5,355 bases of DNA from Elusimicrobiota bacterium (lineage in GTDB: Bacteria > Elusimicrobiota > Elusimicrobia > Elusimicrobiales > UBA9959). The position numbers were made by a program, and so were the translations under genes. Position 1 is the stretch's first letter. Each line of letters begins with the position of its first letter. The stretch covers positions 1 through 5,355 of the forward strand of contig DAOWCC010000161.1 in assembly GCA_030639665.1 (NCBI GenBank), given 5' to 3'. Shown in pieces: positions 1 to 5,355 of the stretch. The notes beneath the pieces are model-generated. The model was not told the origin of the DNA, made no database searches, and saw only the letters and a list, made by a program, of their open reading frames with translations.

Positions 1-1381
1 CGAGATAAAACCCGTATTCGGTTCCGAAAGCGATATTTCGGTCGCGATTGATAAATTTTACGGCACAAAATCTTCAAAAGAAGCCTTGGATGATATATTA
101 AAAAAGACGGATTCGGATGAAGAGGATATTTCCGTTGTTGAAGACAAGGAAGAAGATGATGATATTATATCACTTGAAGGAAAAGGGGACGATACCGCCC
201 CGATAATAAGAATGGTGAATCTTATTTTGTCTTCCGCGATAAAGGCGGGCGCTTCAGATATTCATATTGAGCCCACTTATAAAGAAACCAAAGTAAGATT
301 CAGGATTGACGGTGTGCTTCATCCCCAGCCCGCTCCGCCCAAAAAATTTCATAATGCCATAATAAGCAGGCTTAAAATAATGGCCACTTTGGATATTTCC
401 GAAAGGCGCTTGCCTCAGGACGGAAGAACCAAGTTGATGATTCAGGACAGGGAGATAGATCTTAGAGTTTCCGTTTTGCCTTGCGGGCCGGGTGAAAAAA
501 TAGTTATGAGAATTCTTGATTCGTCGGGACTTAAACTTAAACTTGATGATTTGGGATTTGAACCGGAAAATCTGGCTATTTTTTCAAAGTGCATTAAAGC
601 TCCTCATGGCGTGAATCTTATTACCGGCCCTACGGGCTCGGGAAAATCAACCACGCTTTATTCCGCTTTGGCCACGCTAAATGATCCGGGCGTGAATATC
701 GTTACAATTGAAGATCCTATCGAATATAATTTGGAAGGAATAAATCAGGTCATGGTAAATAATGCCGTTGGTCTTAATTTTGCGTTAGGTTTAAGATCTT
801 TTTTGCGGCAAGATCCCGATGTTATAATGGTCGGTGAAATTAGAGATTTTGAAACAATGAATATAGCCATTAACGCGGCTATGACAGGACATTTGGTTTT
901 TTCCACTTTACATACCAATGATGCCGCCAGCACCATAACCAGAATAGGAATGATGGGGGTGGAACCCTTTTTAACCTCCTCCACACTTCTTATGATAGTT
1001 GCTCAAAGGCTTGTCAGATGCATATGTAAAAATTGCAAGGAAACCTATGAAGTCAAACCTGAGCTTTTGGGCAGTTTGAATATTAGGAAAGCTCTTATTG
1101 ATAATAACATTAAAAATGGTAAAATAACTCTTTCACGAGGAAAGGGTTGTGACATATGCGCGGGCACCGGTTATAAAGGAAGACTCGGCATACATGAGAT
1201 ATTGGAAGTCAATGATGAGATTAGAGCGCTTATTTCCGCTAAGGCGGAAGTTTCAAAATTAAAAGCCGCCGCTGTTAAGAATGGAATGCTGACTTTGAGA
1301 GAGTCTGTGGTGAGAAAACTTTTTCAAGGGGCCACAACCGTGGAAGAAGTTGTAAGAGTTACAGGATCGGATGTTGATTAA
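1..1381 (+). CDS. pilB: Type IV pilus assembly ATPase PilB (GspE family), 5' partial
   Basis: This is the cytoplasmic hexameric ATPase that powers pilin assembly at the inner-membrane platform. The frame is open from base 2, so the gene starts left of the window; a TTG at 86 is internal, because the codons before it (bases 2-85) read as the end of the N-terminal T2SSE_N/MshEN domain ('...SDISVAIDKFYG'). Counting from that TTG codon, an acidic linker covers residues 8-26. Then come the N2 domain ('ASDIHIEP'), Walker A GPTGSGKST (181-189), the Asp box TIEDPIEY (207-214), Walker B VIMVGEIRD with Glu251, and the His box HLVFSTLHTNDA (269-280). Two CxxC pairs (Cys314/317 and Cys355/358) form the zinc-binding tetracysteine motif found in PilB/GspE and absent from PilT. 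About 460 residues are visible against roughly 560-570 for the family, so about 100 are missing. It is followed after 50 bases by pilT. GspE of a type II secretion system is the alternative, but the adjacent pilT favours a pilus. Confidence 0.95.
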   Translation, partial: EIKPVFGSESDISVAIDKFYGTKSSKEALDDILKKTDSDEEDISVVEDKEEDDDIISLEGKGDDTAPIIRMVNLILSSAIKAGASDIHIEPTYKETKVRFRIDGVLHPQPAPPKKFHNAIISRLKIMATLDISERRLPQDGRTKLMIQDREIDLRVSVLPCGPGEKIVMRILDSSGLKLKLDDLGFEPENLAIFSKCIKAPHGVNLITGPTGSGKSTTLYSALATLNDPGVNIVTIEDPIEYNLEGINQVMVNNAVGLNFALGLRSFLRQDPDVIMVGEIRDFETMNIAINAAMTGHLVFSTLHTNDAASTITRIGMMGVEPFLTSSTLLMIVAQRLVRCICKNCKETYEVKPELLGSLNIRKALIDNNIKNGKITLSRGKGCDICAGTGYKGRLGIHEILEVNDEIRALISAKAEVSKLKAAAVKNGMLTLRESVVRKLFQGATTVEEVVRVTGSDVD

Positions 1382-1420
1382 GCGCTCAGAAGCGCGGAGA
1401 TTTTTAGACAATTAAATTTT

Positions 1421-1425
1421 AGGAG
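1421..1425 (+). promoter_or_regulatory. Ribosome binding site of pilT
   Basis: AGGAG lies six bases before the ATG at 1432. It decides the start: the next in-frame ATG (1441) would sit 15 bases away, too far for this Shine-Dalgarno sequence. Confidence 0.75.
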
Positions 1426-1431
1426 CTGAAT

Positions 1432-2505
1432 ATGGTTACAATGAGCGAATTGTTTATATCGATGCATGAAAAAGAAGCTTCGGATTTGCATCTTACCGTT
1501 GGCGCGCCGCCAATGATAAGAGTTGACGGTGAACTTGTTCCAATGCCTTATGAAAAACTTAATCCCGAGATGTGCCAGACTCTTATTTTTTCTTTAATGA
1601 CCGACGCTCAGCGCCAGAAGTTTGAAGAAACCAATGAATTGGATTTTGCTTTTGGAATAAAAGGAATGGGGCGTTTAAGAATGAACGCTTATAGGCAAAG
1701 AGGCGTAGTTGGCGCCGCTATCAGAGCTATTCCAGCTAAATATAAAACATTTGAAGAGCTTAATTTACCCGCGGTTGTTTATGAATTGATGAAACTGAAC
1801 AAAGGTTTATTCTTGGTTACCGGTCCCACGGGTTCCGGTAAATCCACCACCCTTGCCAGTATGATAGATTATCTCAATGAACATCGGAATTATCATATTA
1901 TTACCATTGAAGATCCCATAGAATATGTTCACACCCATAAAAAAAGCATCATAAATCAAAGGGAAGTCGGTTCCGATACAAATGGTTTTTCCATCGCTTT
2001 AAGACATGTTTTAAGACAAGACCCCGATGTTATTTTAATCGGTGAAATGAGAGATCTTGACACTATAAGCGCGGCTTTAAATATAGCTGAAACGGGCCAT
2101 CTTGTTTTTGCCACTCTTCACACCAGCGATGCCGCTCAAAGCATTAACAGAATCATAGATGTTTTTCCTCCTCATCAGCAGGAACAAATAAGAGTGCAGC
2201 TTTCCTTTGTTCTTCAGGGAGTTTTTGCTCAACAGCTTTTAACATCGGCAACCGGCACGGGCAGAGTTCTTGCCTGTGAAATAATGCTGGCGACTTCGGC
2301 GGTTAAAAATCTTATAAGAGAACAAAAGATAGAGCAAATAGCCACCGTCATTCAAACAGGCGGAAAGTTTGGCATGGTAACGATGAATCAATCTCTTGTG
2401 GAACTTTACAAAAAACAAAAAATATCTTATCAGGAAGCTGTAACTCGTTCAACTGATCCCGATGATCTTAAAAAACTGCTTCAAAAAACTCTTTCGGTAA
2501 GCTGA
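1432..2505 (+). CDS. pilT: Type IV pilus retraction ATPase PilT
   Basis: A cytoplasmic hexameric ATPase that depolymerises the pilus, giving twitching motility and, in many species, DNA uptake. It has 357 residues, near the usual length of about 345-370. The N-terminal PAS-like region includes 'EASDLHLTVGAPPMIRVDGEL'-type sequence at residues 15-34. The RecA-like core has Walker A GPTGSGKST (131-139), the Asp box TIEDPIEYVH (158-167), Walker B VILIGEMRD with Glu205 as likely catalytic base (200-208), and the His box HLVFATLHTSDA (223-234). The C-terminal 'AVKNLIRE' (290-297) matches the AIRNLIRE motif needed for retraction and typical of true PilT. It lacks the tetracysteine motif of its upstream paralogue PilB, which supports the split of roles. 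The start at 1432 is set by AGGAG six bases upstream; the stop is TGA. It lies between pilB and pilC and is probably co-transcribed with them. A PilU-type accessory retraction ATPase is the only real alternative, and PilT fits better as this is the sole such gene here. Confidence 0.95.
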   Translation: MVTMSELFISMHEKEASDLHLTVGAPPMIRVDGELVPMPYEKLNPEMCQTLIFSLMTDAQRQKFEETNELDFAFGIKGMGRLRMNAYRQRGVVGAAIRAIPAKYKTFEELNLPAVVYELMKLNKGLFLVTGPTGSGKSTTLASMIDYLNEHRNYHIITIEDPIEYVHTHKKSIINQREVGSDTNGFSIALRHVLRQDPDVILIGEMRDLDTISAALNIAETGHLVFATLHTSDAAQSINRIIDVFPPHQQEQIRVQLSFVLQGVFAQQLLTSATGTGRVLACEIMLATSAVKNLIREQKIEQIATVIQTGGKFGMVTMNQSLVELYKKQKISYQEAVTRSTDPDDLKKLLQKTLSVS

Positions 2506-2530
2506 GGTTCCGTATCACGAAGCTTCAAGT

Positions 2531-2535
2531 GGGGA
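2531..2535 (+). promoter_or_regulatory. Possible ribosome binding site of pilC
   Basis: GGGGA lies six bases before the ATG at 2542. It is a weaker match to the Shine-Dalgarno consensus than the site before pilT, but its spacing is right and no better candidate lies in the 36-base gap after pilT. Confidence 0.45.
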
Positions 2536-2541
2536 TAAATA

Positions 2542-3741
2542 ATGCAATTCGCTTATAAAGCCAAGGACAGTAAAGGAAAATTGTTGGAAGGAACGGTGGA
2601 AGCTGATGACCAGCGCGCGGCTATTAATAAGATAAAAGCGCAGCGAATGTCGGTTGTTGAAATTAAAGAAGAGAAAAAGAAAAGCGGATTCAAATTTGTA
2701 AAACCGAAAGTGCAGACGAAAGATATTGTTATTTTTTCAAGGCAGCTTTCCACTCTTGTTTCAGCGGGTGTTCCCATCGTTCAAGGTTTAAATATTCTGG
2801 AAACTCAGGCTGAAAATCCGGCTTTTAAATCAGTTTTGACAGTTTTGAAGACTGATATAGAATCGGGTCTTTCCATAGCTGATGCCATGGGCAAACATCC
2901 CACGGCCTTTACAGAATTATATGTCTCCATGATAAGAGCCGGAGAAGTTGGCGGTATTTTGGATATTATTTTGGAACGGCTATCCGGTTTTCTTGAATCG
3001 GCCGAGGCTTTGAAAGCAAAAGTAAAAGCGGCTTTAATGTATCCCGCCATAGTTTCATTGGCCGCGGGCGGTATTACCATTTTCCTTATAGCTTTTGTTA
3101 TTCCAATATTTAAAGATATATTCGGCGGTTTCGGACAAGAGCTGCCTTTACCGACAAGAGTTATTATAGGTTTTTCCGATTTTCTCAGAAACAATGCCAT
3201 TGTTCTTATTCTTGGCTCCGGCGGCGCGTTTTATGGCGTCAAGAAATTTTTAAAAACCGATAAAGGCATAGAAAAATTTGATGAATGGTCTCTTAAACTT
3301 CCTGTTTTTGGACTACTTCTAAAAAAAGTTGCTATCGCGAAGTTCTCAAGAACTCTCGGAACTTTAATAAAGTCCGGCGTTCCGATACTACAGGGGCTTG
3401 AAACCGTGGCTAAAACGGCGGGAAACAGAGTTATAGAACATGCCATAGATTCCAGCCGTGATTCCATAAAAGAAGGTGGAAGCATATCCGAACCTCTAAA
3501 AAAATCGGGCATCTTTCCTCCTATGGTTATTCAGATGATAGGAGTGGGCGAGGAAACCGGCGGTTTGGATAATATGCTTGAAAAAATTGCCGATTTCTAT
3601 GATCAGGAAGTGGATACGGCGGTTAAAGGCTTAACATCCATGTTAGAGCCCATAATAATGATTATCATGGGTTTTGTCATAGGAACCATAGTTATAGCTA
3701 TGTTCATGCCCATGTTCGCGTTGGGCGATATGGCCGGCTAA
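2542..3741 (+). CDS. pilC: Type IV pilus inner-membrane platform protein PilC (GspF family)
   Basis: The integral membrane platform on which PilB and PilT act, passing rotation or force to the growing pilus. It has 399 residues, the normal family length of about 400. A soluble N-terminal segment (1-39) is joined by a lysine-rich linker (40-60) to two tandem T2SSF domains. Each opens with the same signature: FSRQLSTLVSAGVPIVQGL at 65-83 and FSRTLGTLIKSGVPILQGL at 268-286. Each also carries a Gly-Glu-x-(x)-Gly-Gly loop: AGEVGG (133-138) and GEETGG (336-341). Three membrane segments are visible, at about 169-190, 219-236 and 369-392, the last followed by the usual short tail. The segment after the first one (IPIFKDIFGGFGQELPLPT, 188-206) is characteristic of the family. 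It is the last gene of the pilB-pilT-pilC set, ending 45 bases before a strong hairpin terminator. GspF is the naming alternative. Confidence 0.95.
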   Translation: MQFAYKAKDSKGKLLEGTVEADDQRAAINKIKAQRMSVVEIKEEKKKSGFKFVKPKVQTKDIVIFSRQLSTLVSAGVPIVQGLNILETQAENPAFKSVLTVLKTDIESGLSIADAMGKHPTAFTELYVSMIRAGEVGGILDIILERLSGFLESAEALKAKVKAALMYPAIVSLAAGGITIFLIAFVIPIFKDIFGGFGQELPLPTRVIIGFSDFLRNNAIVLILGSGGAFYGVKKFLKTDKGIEKFDEWSLKLPVFGLLLKKVAIAKFSRTLGTLIKSGVPILQGLETVAKTAGNRVIEHAIDSSRDSIKEGGSISEPLKKSGIFPPMVIQMIGVGEETGGLDNMLEKIADFYDQEVDTAVKGLTSMLEPIIMIIMGFVIGTIVIAMFMPMFALGDMAG

Positions 3742-3786
3742 ACGCTAAAGCGTAAATTCCAAATAACAAAAAACAAATTACAATAT
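3742..3786. other. A-rich spacer between pilC and the terminator
   Basis: A short non-coding stretch that starts with a small inverted repeat directly after the pilC stop (ACGCT, AA, AGCGT at 3742-3753). It continues as A-rich sequence containing AAATTCCAAATAACAAAA and then ACAAATTACAA. I recall spacers of this low-complexity type from Parcubacteria-like genomes, from memory and without a search. On the minus strand it supplies the T-rich tail behind the shared hairpin. No gene or promoter is evident. Confidence 0.4.
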
Positions 3787-3819
3787 TTAGGGGCCGCTGA
3801 AAAAATCAGCGGCCCCTAA
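3787..3819. terminator. Bidirectional rho-independent terminator between convergent operons
   Basis: A perfect 14-base-pair stem closes on a five-A loop: TTAGGGGCCGCTGA (3787-3800) pairs with TCAGCGGCCCCTAA (3806-3819). The GC-rich core stands out against the AT-rich surroundings. On the plus strand it is followed by TTATTTTAACTTCTC and then a run of T, a fair U-tract for ending the pilus transcript. On the minus strand the tail is ATATTGTAATTTGTTTTTTG, with the longest T run about 12 bases away, so termination of the repair transcript is likely but less canonical. The stem abuts the alkyltransferase stop codon (3820-3822) with no gap. Confidence 0.88.
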
Positions 3820-4122
3820 TTATTTTAACTTCTCTTTTTTTAATAATTTTATTTTTCCCCGTATACCGTTTTTTCCTGAATATCCTCCAGCTGTTCCATC
3901 AGATTTTATTACTCTGTGACAAGGGATAATCGGGGCGAAGGGGTTTCTCTTTAGGGCTGTTCCAACAGCTCTATATGCTTTAGGTGTACCAATCTTAATT
4001 GCTATTTGTTTATAGCTTCTGGTTTGTCCGGCGGGTATTTCCGAACAAGCAAGCCATACCTTTTGAAAGAATAGAGGATGTTTTTTCATGTCCCGCAATA
4101 TTTTTTGAGAGATTTTTTTCAT
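3820..4122 (-). CDS. ogt: Methylated-DNA--protein-cysteine methyltransferase, one-domain (MGMT/Ogt)
   Basis: A suicide repair protein that moves the alkyl group from O6-alkylguanine in DNA to its own cysteine. The 100 residues correspond to the C-terminal DNA-binding and catalytic domain only; the N-terminal ribonuclease-like domain of the usual 150-180 residue proteins is absent. Visible hallmarks are Tyr37 ('RSYKQIA', the nucleotide-flipping tyrosine), Arg51 as arginine finger ('YRAVGTALKRNP', 50-61), Asn60, the active-site motif IPCHRV with nucleophile Cys68 and His69, and the 'GGYSG' loop (79-83). Glu97 sits where the hydrogen-bond network glutamate is expected. The nucleophile is Cys and not Trp, so this is not an alkyltransferase-like (ATL) protein. 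The ATG overlaps the uvrC stop (ATGA) and has no Shine-Dalgarno sequence, so it is probably translated by coupling. An internal ATG at codon 12 is a less likely start. The gene ends against the shared terminator hairpin. Confidence 0.92.
   Translation of the reverse strand: MKKISQKILRDMKKHPLFFQKVWLACSEIPAGQTRSYKQIAIKIGTPKAYRAVGTALKRNPFAPIIPCHRVIKSDGTAGGYSGKNGIRGKIKLLKKEKLK
4119..4122 (-). promoter_or_regulatory. ATGA stop-start overlap coupling uvrC and ogt translation
   Basis: On the minus strand, ATGA contains both the ATG of the alkyltransferase and the TGA that ends uvrC. The 20 bases upstream (ending ACTTATAAACGA) contain no purine-rich ribosome site, so reinitiation by ribosomes finishing uvrC is the likely route. 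Confidence 0.7.
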
Positions 4123-5355
4123 TCGTTTATAAGTCTGGTATCCCGCAGTTTTCTATGATAGGTAATCGCGAATCTATGGGCTTCATCGCGCATCTTTTGA
4201 AGCAATTTAAGAGCGCAATCATTTCGCTCCGGGCGCAAGGCTTTCTTGCCGGGGAGATGTATTTCCTCATATTCCTTTGATAAGGCTATAACCGGTATTT
4301 TTAAGCCCGACTCTTTCATGGCCTCAAGAGCCATTTTTAATTGTCCCTTGCCTCCGTCAATTAAAAATAGATCAGGGTTTGTTTTTTTTGACTTTTTTAT
4401 TTGAGCCAATCTTCTGCTTACAATTTCTTTTATCATTTTAAAGTCATTGGAACCGCGTTTTAAAGGGGCATTGTATTTGATTTTGTATCTTCTGTAATAA
4501 GCGGCGCATTTTTCTCCGTTTATAAAGCAAACGGACGCTCCCACCGCGTCGCGCGCGAACAGGCTTGAAGTGTCAAAAGTTTCTATATGGGACGGAGGAT
4601 TTTTTAAGTTTAAAATGGTTTTTAATTGAGTTATGGCGTTTGTTTTGGTTAATTCTTCGGTTATTTGAATTTTTGGAAATGTTTTCACTCTCACTTTTTC
4701 CGAGAGATGAACAATGGCTTTTATGAAATCATGCTGCGTTTTTGCTTTTTCATATTCCAGATTATTGGAATGTTTTTTCATTTTTTCTGAAAACTCCTCC
4801 AAAAGCGCGGAGTAATCGCCTTTTAAGAAAAGAACTATTCTTTTTACCAGGAGCAAATATTCTTTTTTTGATATTTTGCCCGCGCAAGGAGCGGGGCATT
4901 GCGAGGTATGATAGTAGATGCAGGAATTTATTTTATGCTCAGGCAATTTGTTTTTTTGTGAAAATTCAAATTTACATCGTCTGAGATTTATATATTTTAT
5001 TTTCCACAAATGATTTAAAAGGTGTTTTATCGGTTCAACCTTTGGATAGGGGCCGAAATAAAGAGCTTTATCTTTTGTTTTCCGCCTTGTAAGACTTAAG
5101 CGGGGGAAATCATCTTGCGTTGTTATCTTAATATAGGGATAGCTTTTTCCGTCTTTCCAGAGCGCGTTAAAAAATGGCTGGAATTTTTTTATCAATTCTT
5201 TTTCAATCAATAAGGCTTCTCTTTCACTGGCGCATGAAATATAATCTATGGTTTGAATAAGAATCGCGAGGTTTGGTATTTTCCAGCCGGATTTTTCGGC
5301 ATTTTTCAGAAAATAGTGAGAAACTCTTTTTTGAATGTTTTTTGCTTTTCCGATA
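4119..5355 (-). CDS. uvrC: Compact UvrC-family excinuclease subunit, 5' partial
   Basis: The nuclease of bacterial nucleotide excision repair, which cuts on both sides of a lesion marked by UvrA and UvrB. The frame stays open to the window edge. The TTG at 5210 is internal: upstream codons read '(Y)IGKAKNIQKRVSHYF', the GIY-YIG core, with its catalytic Arg at 5325-5327. Counting from the TTG codon, the features are the GIY-YIG metal-ligand Glu3 and Asn15, the cysteine cluster Cys79, Cys97, Cys105, Cys109 (iron-sulfur ligands in E. coli UvrC), and the UVR motif (about 140-171, 'NLEYEKAK'). The RNase H-like nuclease core follows with Asp213 (ETFDTSS), Asp256 (SNDFKM), Asp285 (LIDGGKGQ) and His345 (RDEAHRFA). 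Compared with the standard roughly 600-residue protein, about 115 residues between UVR and Asp213 are missing, and the C-terminal HhH region is gone, the protein ending just after 'HRKLR'. The expected total is about 430-440 residues. The frame is intact, so this looks like a shortened form and not a pseudogene. Confidence 0.9.
   Translation of the reverse strand, partial: IGKAKNIQKRVSHYFLKNAEKSGWKIPNLAILIQTIDYISCASEREALLIEKELIKKFQPFFNALWKDGKSYPYIKITTQDDFPRLSLTRRKTKDKALYFGPYPKVEPIKHLLNHLWKIKYINLRRCKFEFSQKNKLPEHKINSCIYYHTSQCPAPCAGKISKKEYLLLVKRIVLFLKGDYSALLEEFSEKMKKHSNNLEYEKAKTQHDFIKAIVHLSEKVRVKTFPKIQITEELTKTNAITQLKTILNLKNPPSHIETFDTSSLFARDAVGASVCFINGEKCAAYYRRYKIKYNAPLKRGSNDFKMIKEIVSRRLAQIKKSKKTNPDLFLIDGGKGQLKMALEAMKESGLKIPVIALSKEYEEIHLPGKKALRPERNDCALKLLQKMRDEAHRFAITYHRKLRDTRLINE

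Noticed and set aside
86..88. TTG as the start codon of pilB
   Set aside because: The frame is open to the left edge and the upstream codons encode the end of the expected N-terminal domain, so the gene is cut by the window.
1382..1410. Possible terminator between pilB and pilT (small hairpin followed by ATTTTTAG)
   Set aside because: The stem is only five base pairs and the T run is short and separated; an operon break here is unlikely given the functional link and the 50-base gap.
2519..2526. GAAGCTTC palindrome between pilT and pilC
   Set aside because: An isolated eight-base palindrome with no partner site or promoter context is expected by chance.
2553..3512. Minus-strand open frames inside pilC, and one inside pilB (745-984)
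   Set aside because: They are shadows of clear plus-strand genes and show no recognisable protein features.
3999..4280. A plus-strand open frame of 93 codons across the ogt-uvrC junction
   Set aside because: It is antisense to two well-supported genes, resembles no family I know, and has no ribosome site.
5208..5210. TTG as the start codon of uvrC
   Set aside because: Starting here would cut through the GIY-YIG domain; the upstream codons encode its conserved core (IGKAKN...KRV...YF).
4119..5355. uvrC as a decayed pseudogene or as a Cho-type protein
   Set aside because: The frame is uninterrupted, every catalytic residue is present, and it overlaps a functional-looking gene. Cho lacks the UVR motif and the RNase H-like core seen here.

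Overview
The window holds five protein-coding genes on two facing units, with coding density typical of a small bacterial genome. The sequence is AT-rich, TGA is used as a real stop (pilT, uvrC), and spacers are short. The abbreviated UvrC, the one-domain alkyltransferase and the AT-rich 'AAATTCCAAATAACAAA' type spacer together suggest a streamlined bacterium such as a member of the Candidate Phyla Radiation (Patescibacteria/Parcubacteria-like). This is an inference from style, not a proven placement. Use of TGA as a stop argues against the lineages that read TGA as glycine.

Left unit (plus strand, 1-3741): pilB (5' end cut by the window edge), pilT and pilC in that order, separated by 50 and 36 bases. 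They encode the motor part of a type IV pilus: PilB is the hexameric ATPase that drives pilin assembly, PilT the paralogous ATPase that drives retraction, and PilC the inner-membrane platform on which both act. All diagnostic motifs are intact. The spacing suggests one transcript, which ends at a strong hairpin at 3787-3819.

Right unit (minus strand, 5355-3820): a uvrC-family gene (5' end beyond the right edge) followed by a 100-residue O6-alkylguanine-DNA alkyltransferase whose ATG overlaps the uvrC stop in an ATGA junction. One is a nucleotide-excision nuclease and the other a direct-reversal repair protein, so this is a small DNA-repair operon. The UvrC is unusual: it keeps the GIY-YIG active-site residues, the four-cysteine cluster, the UVR motif and the RNase H-like catalytic tetrad. 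It lacks about 115 residues between UVR and the nuclease core, and the whole C-terminal HhH region.

The two units converge on one shared hairpin that can act as a terminator in both directions. I see no tRNA, rRNA, CRISPR array or mobile element. I did not find a wholly new system; the compact UvrC and its coupling to the alkyltransferase are the points most worth a second look.
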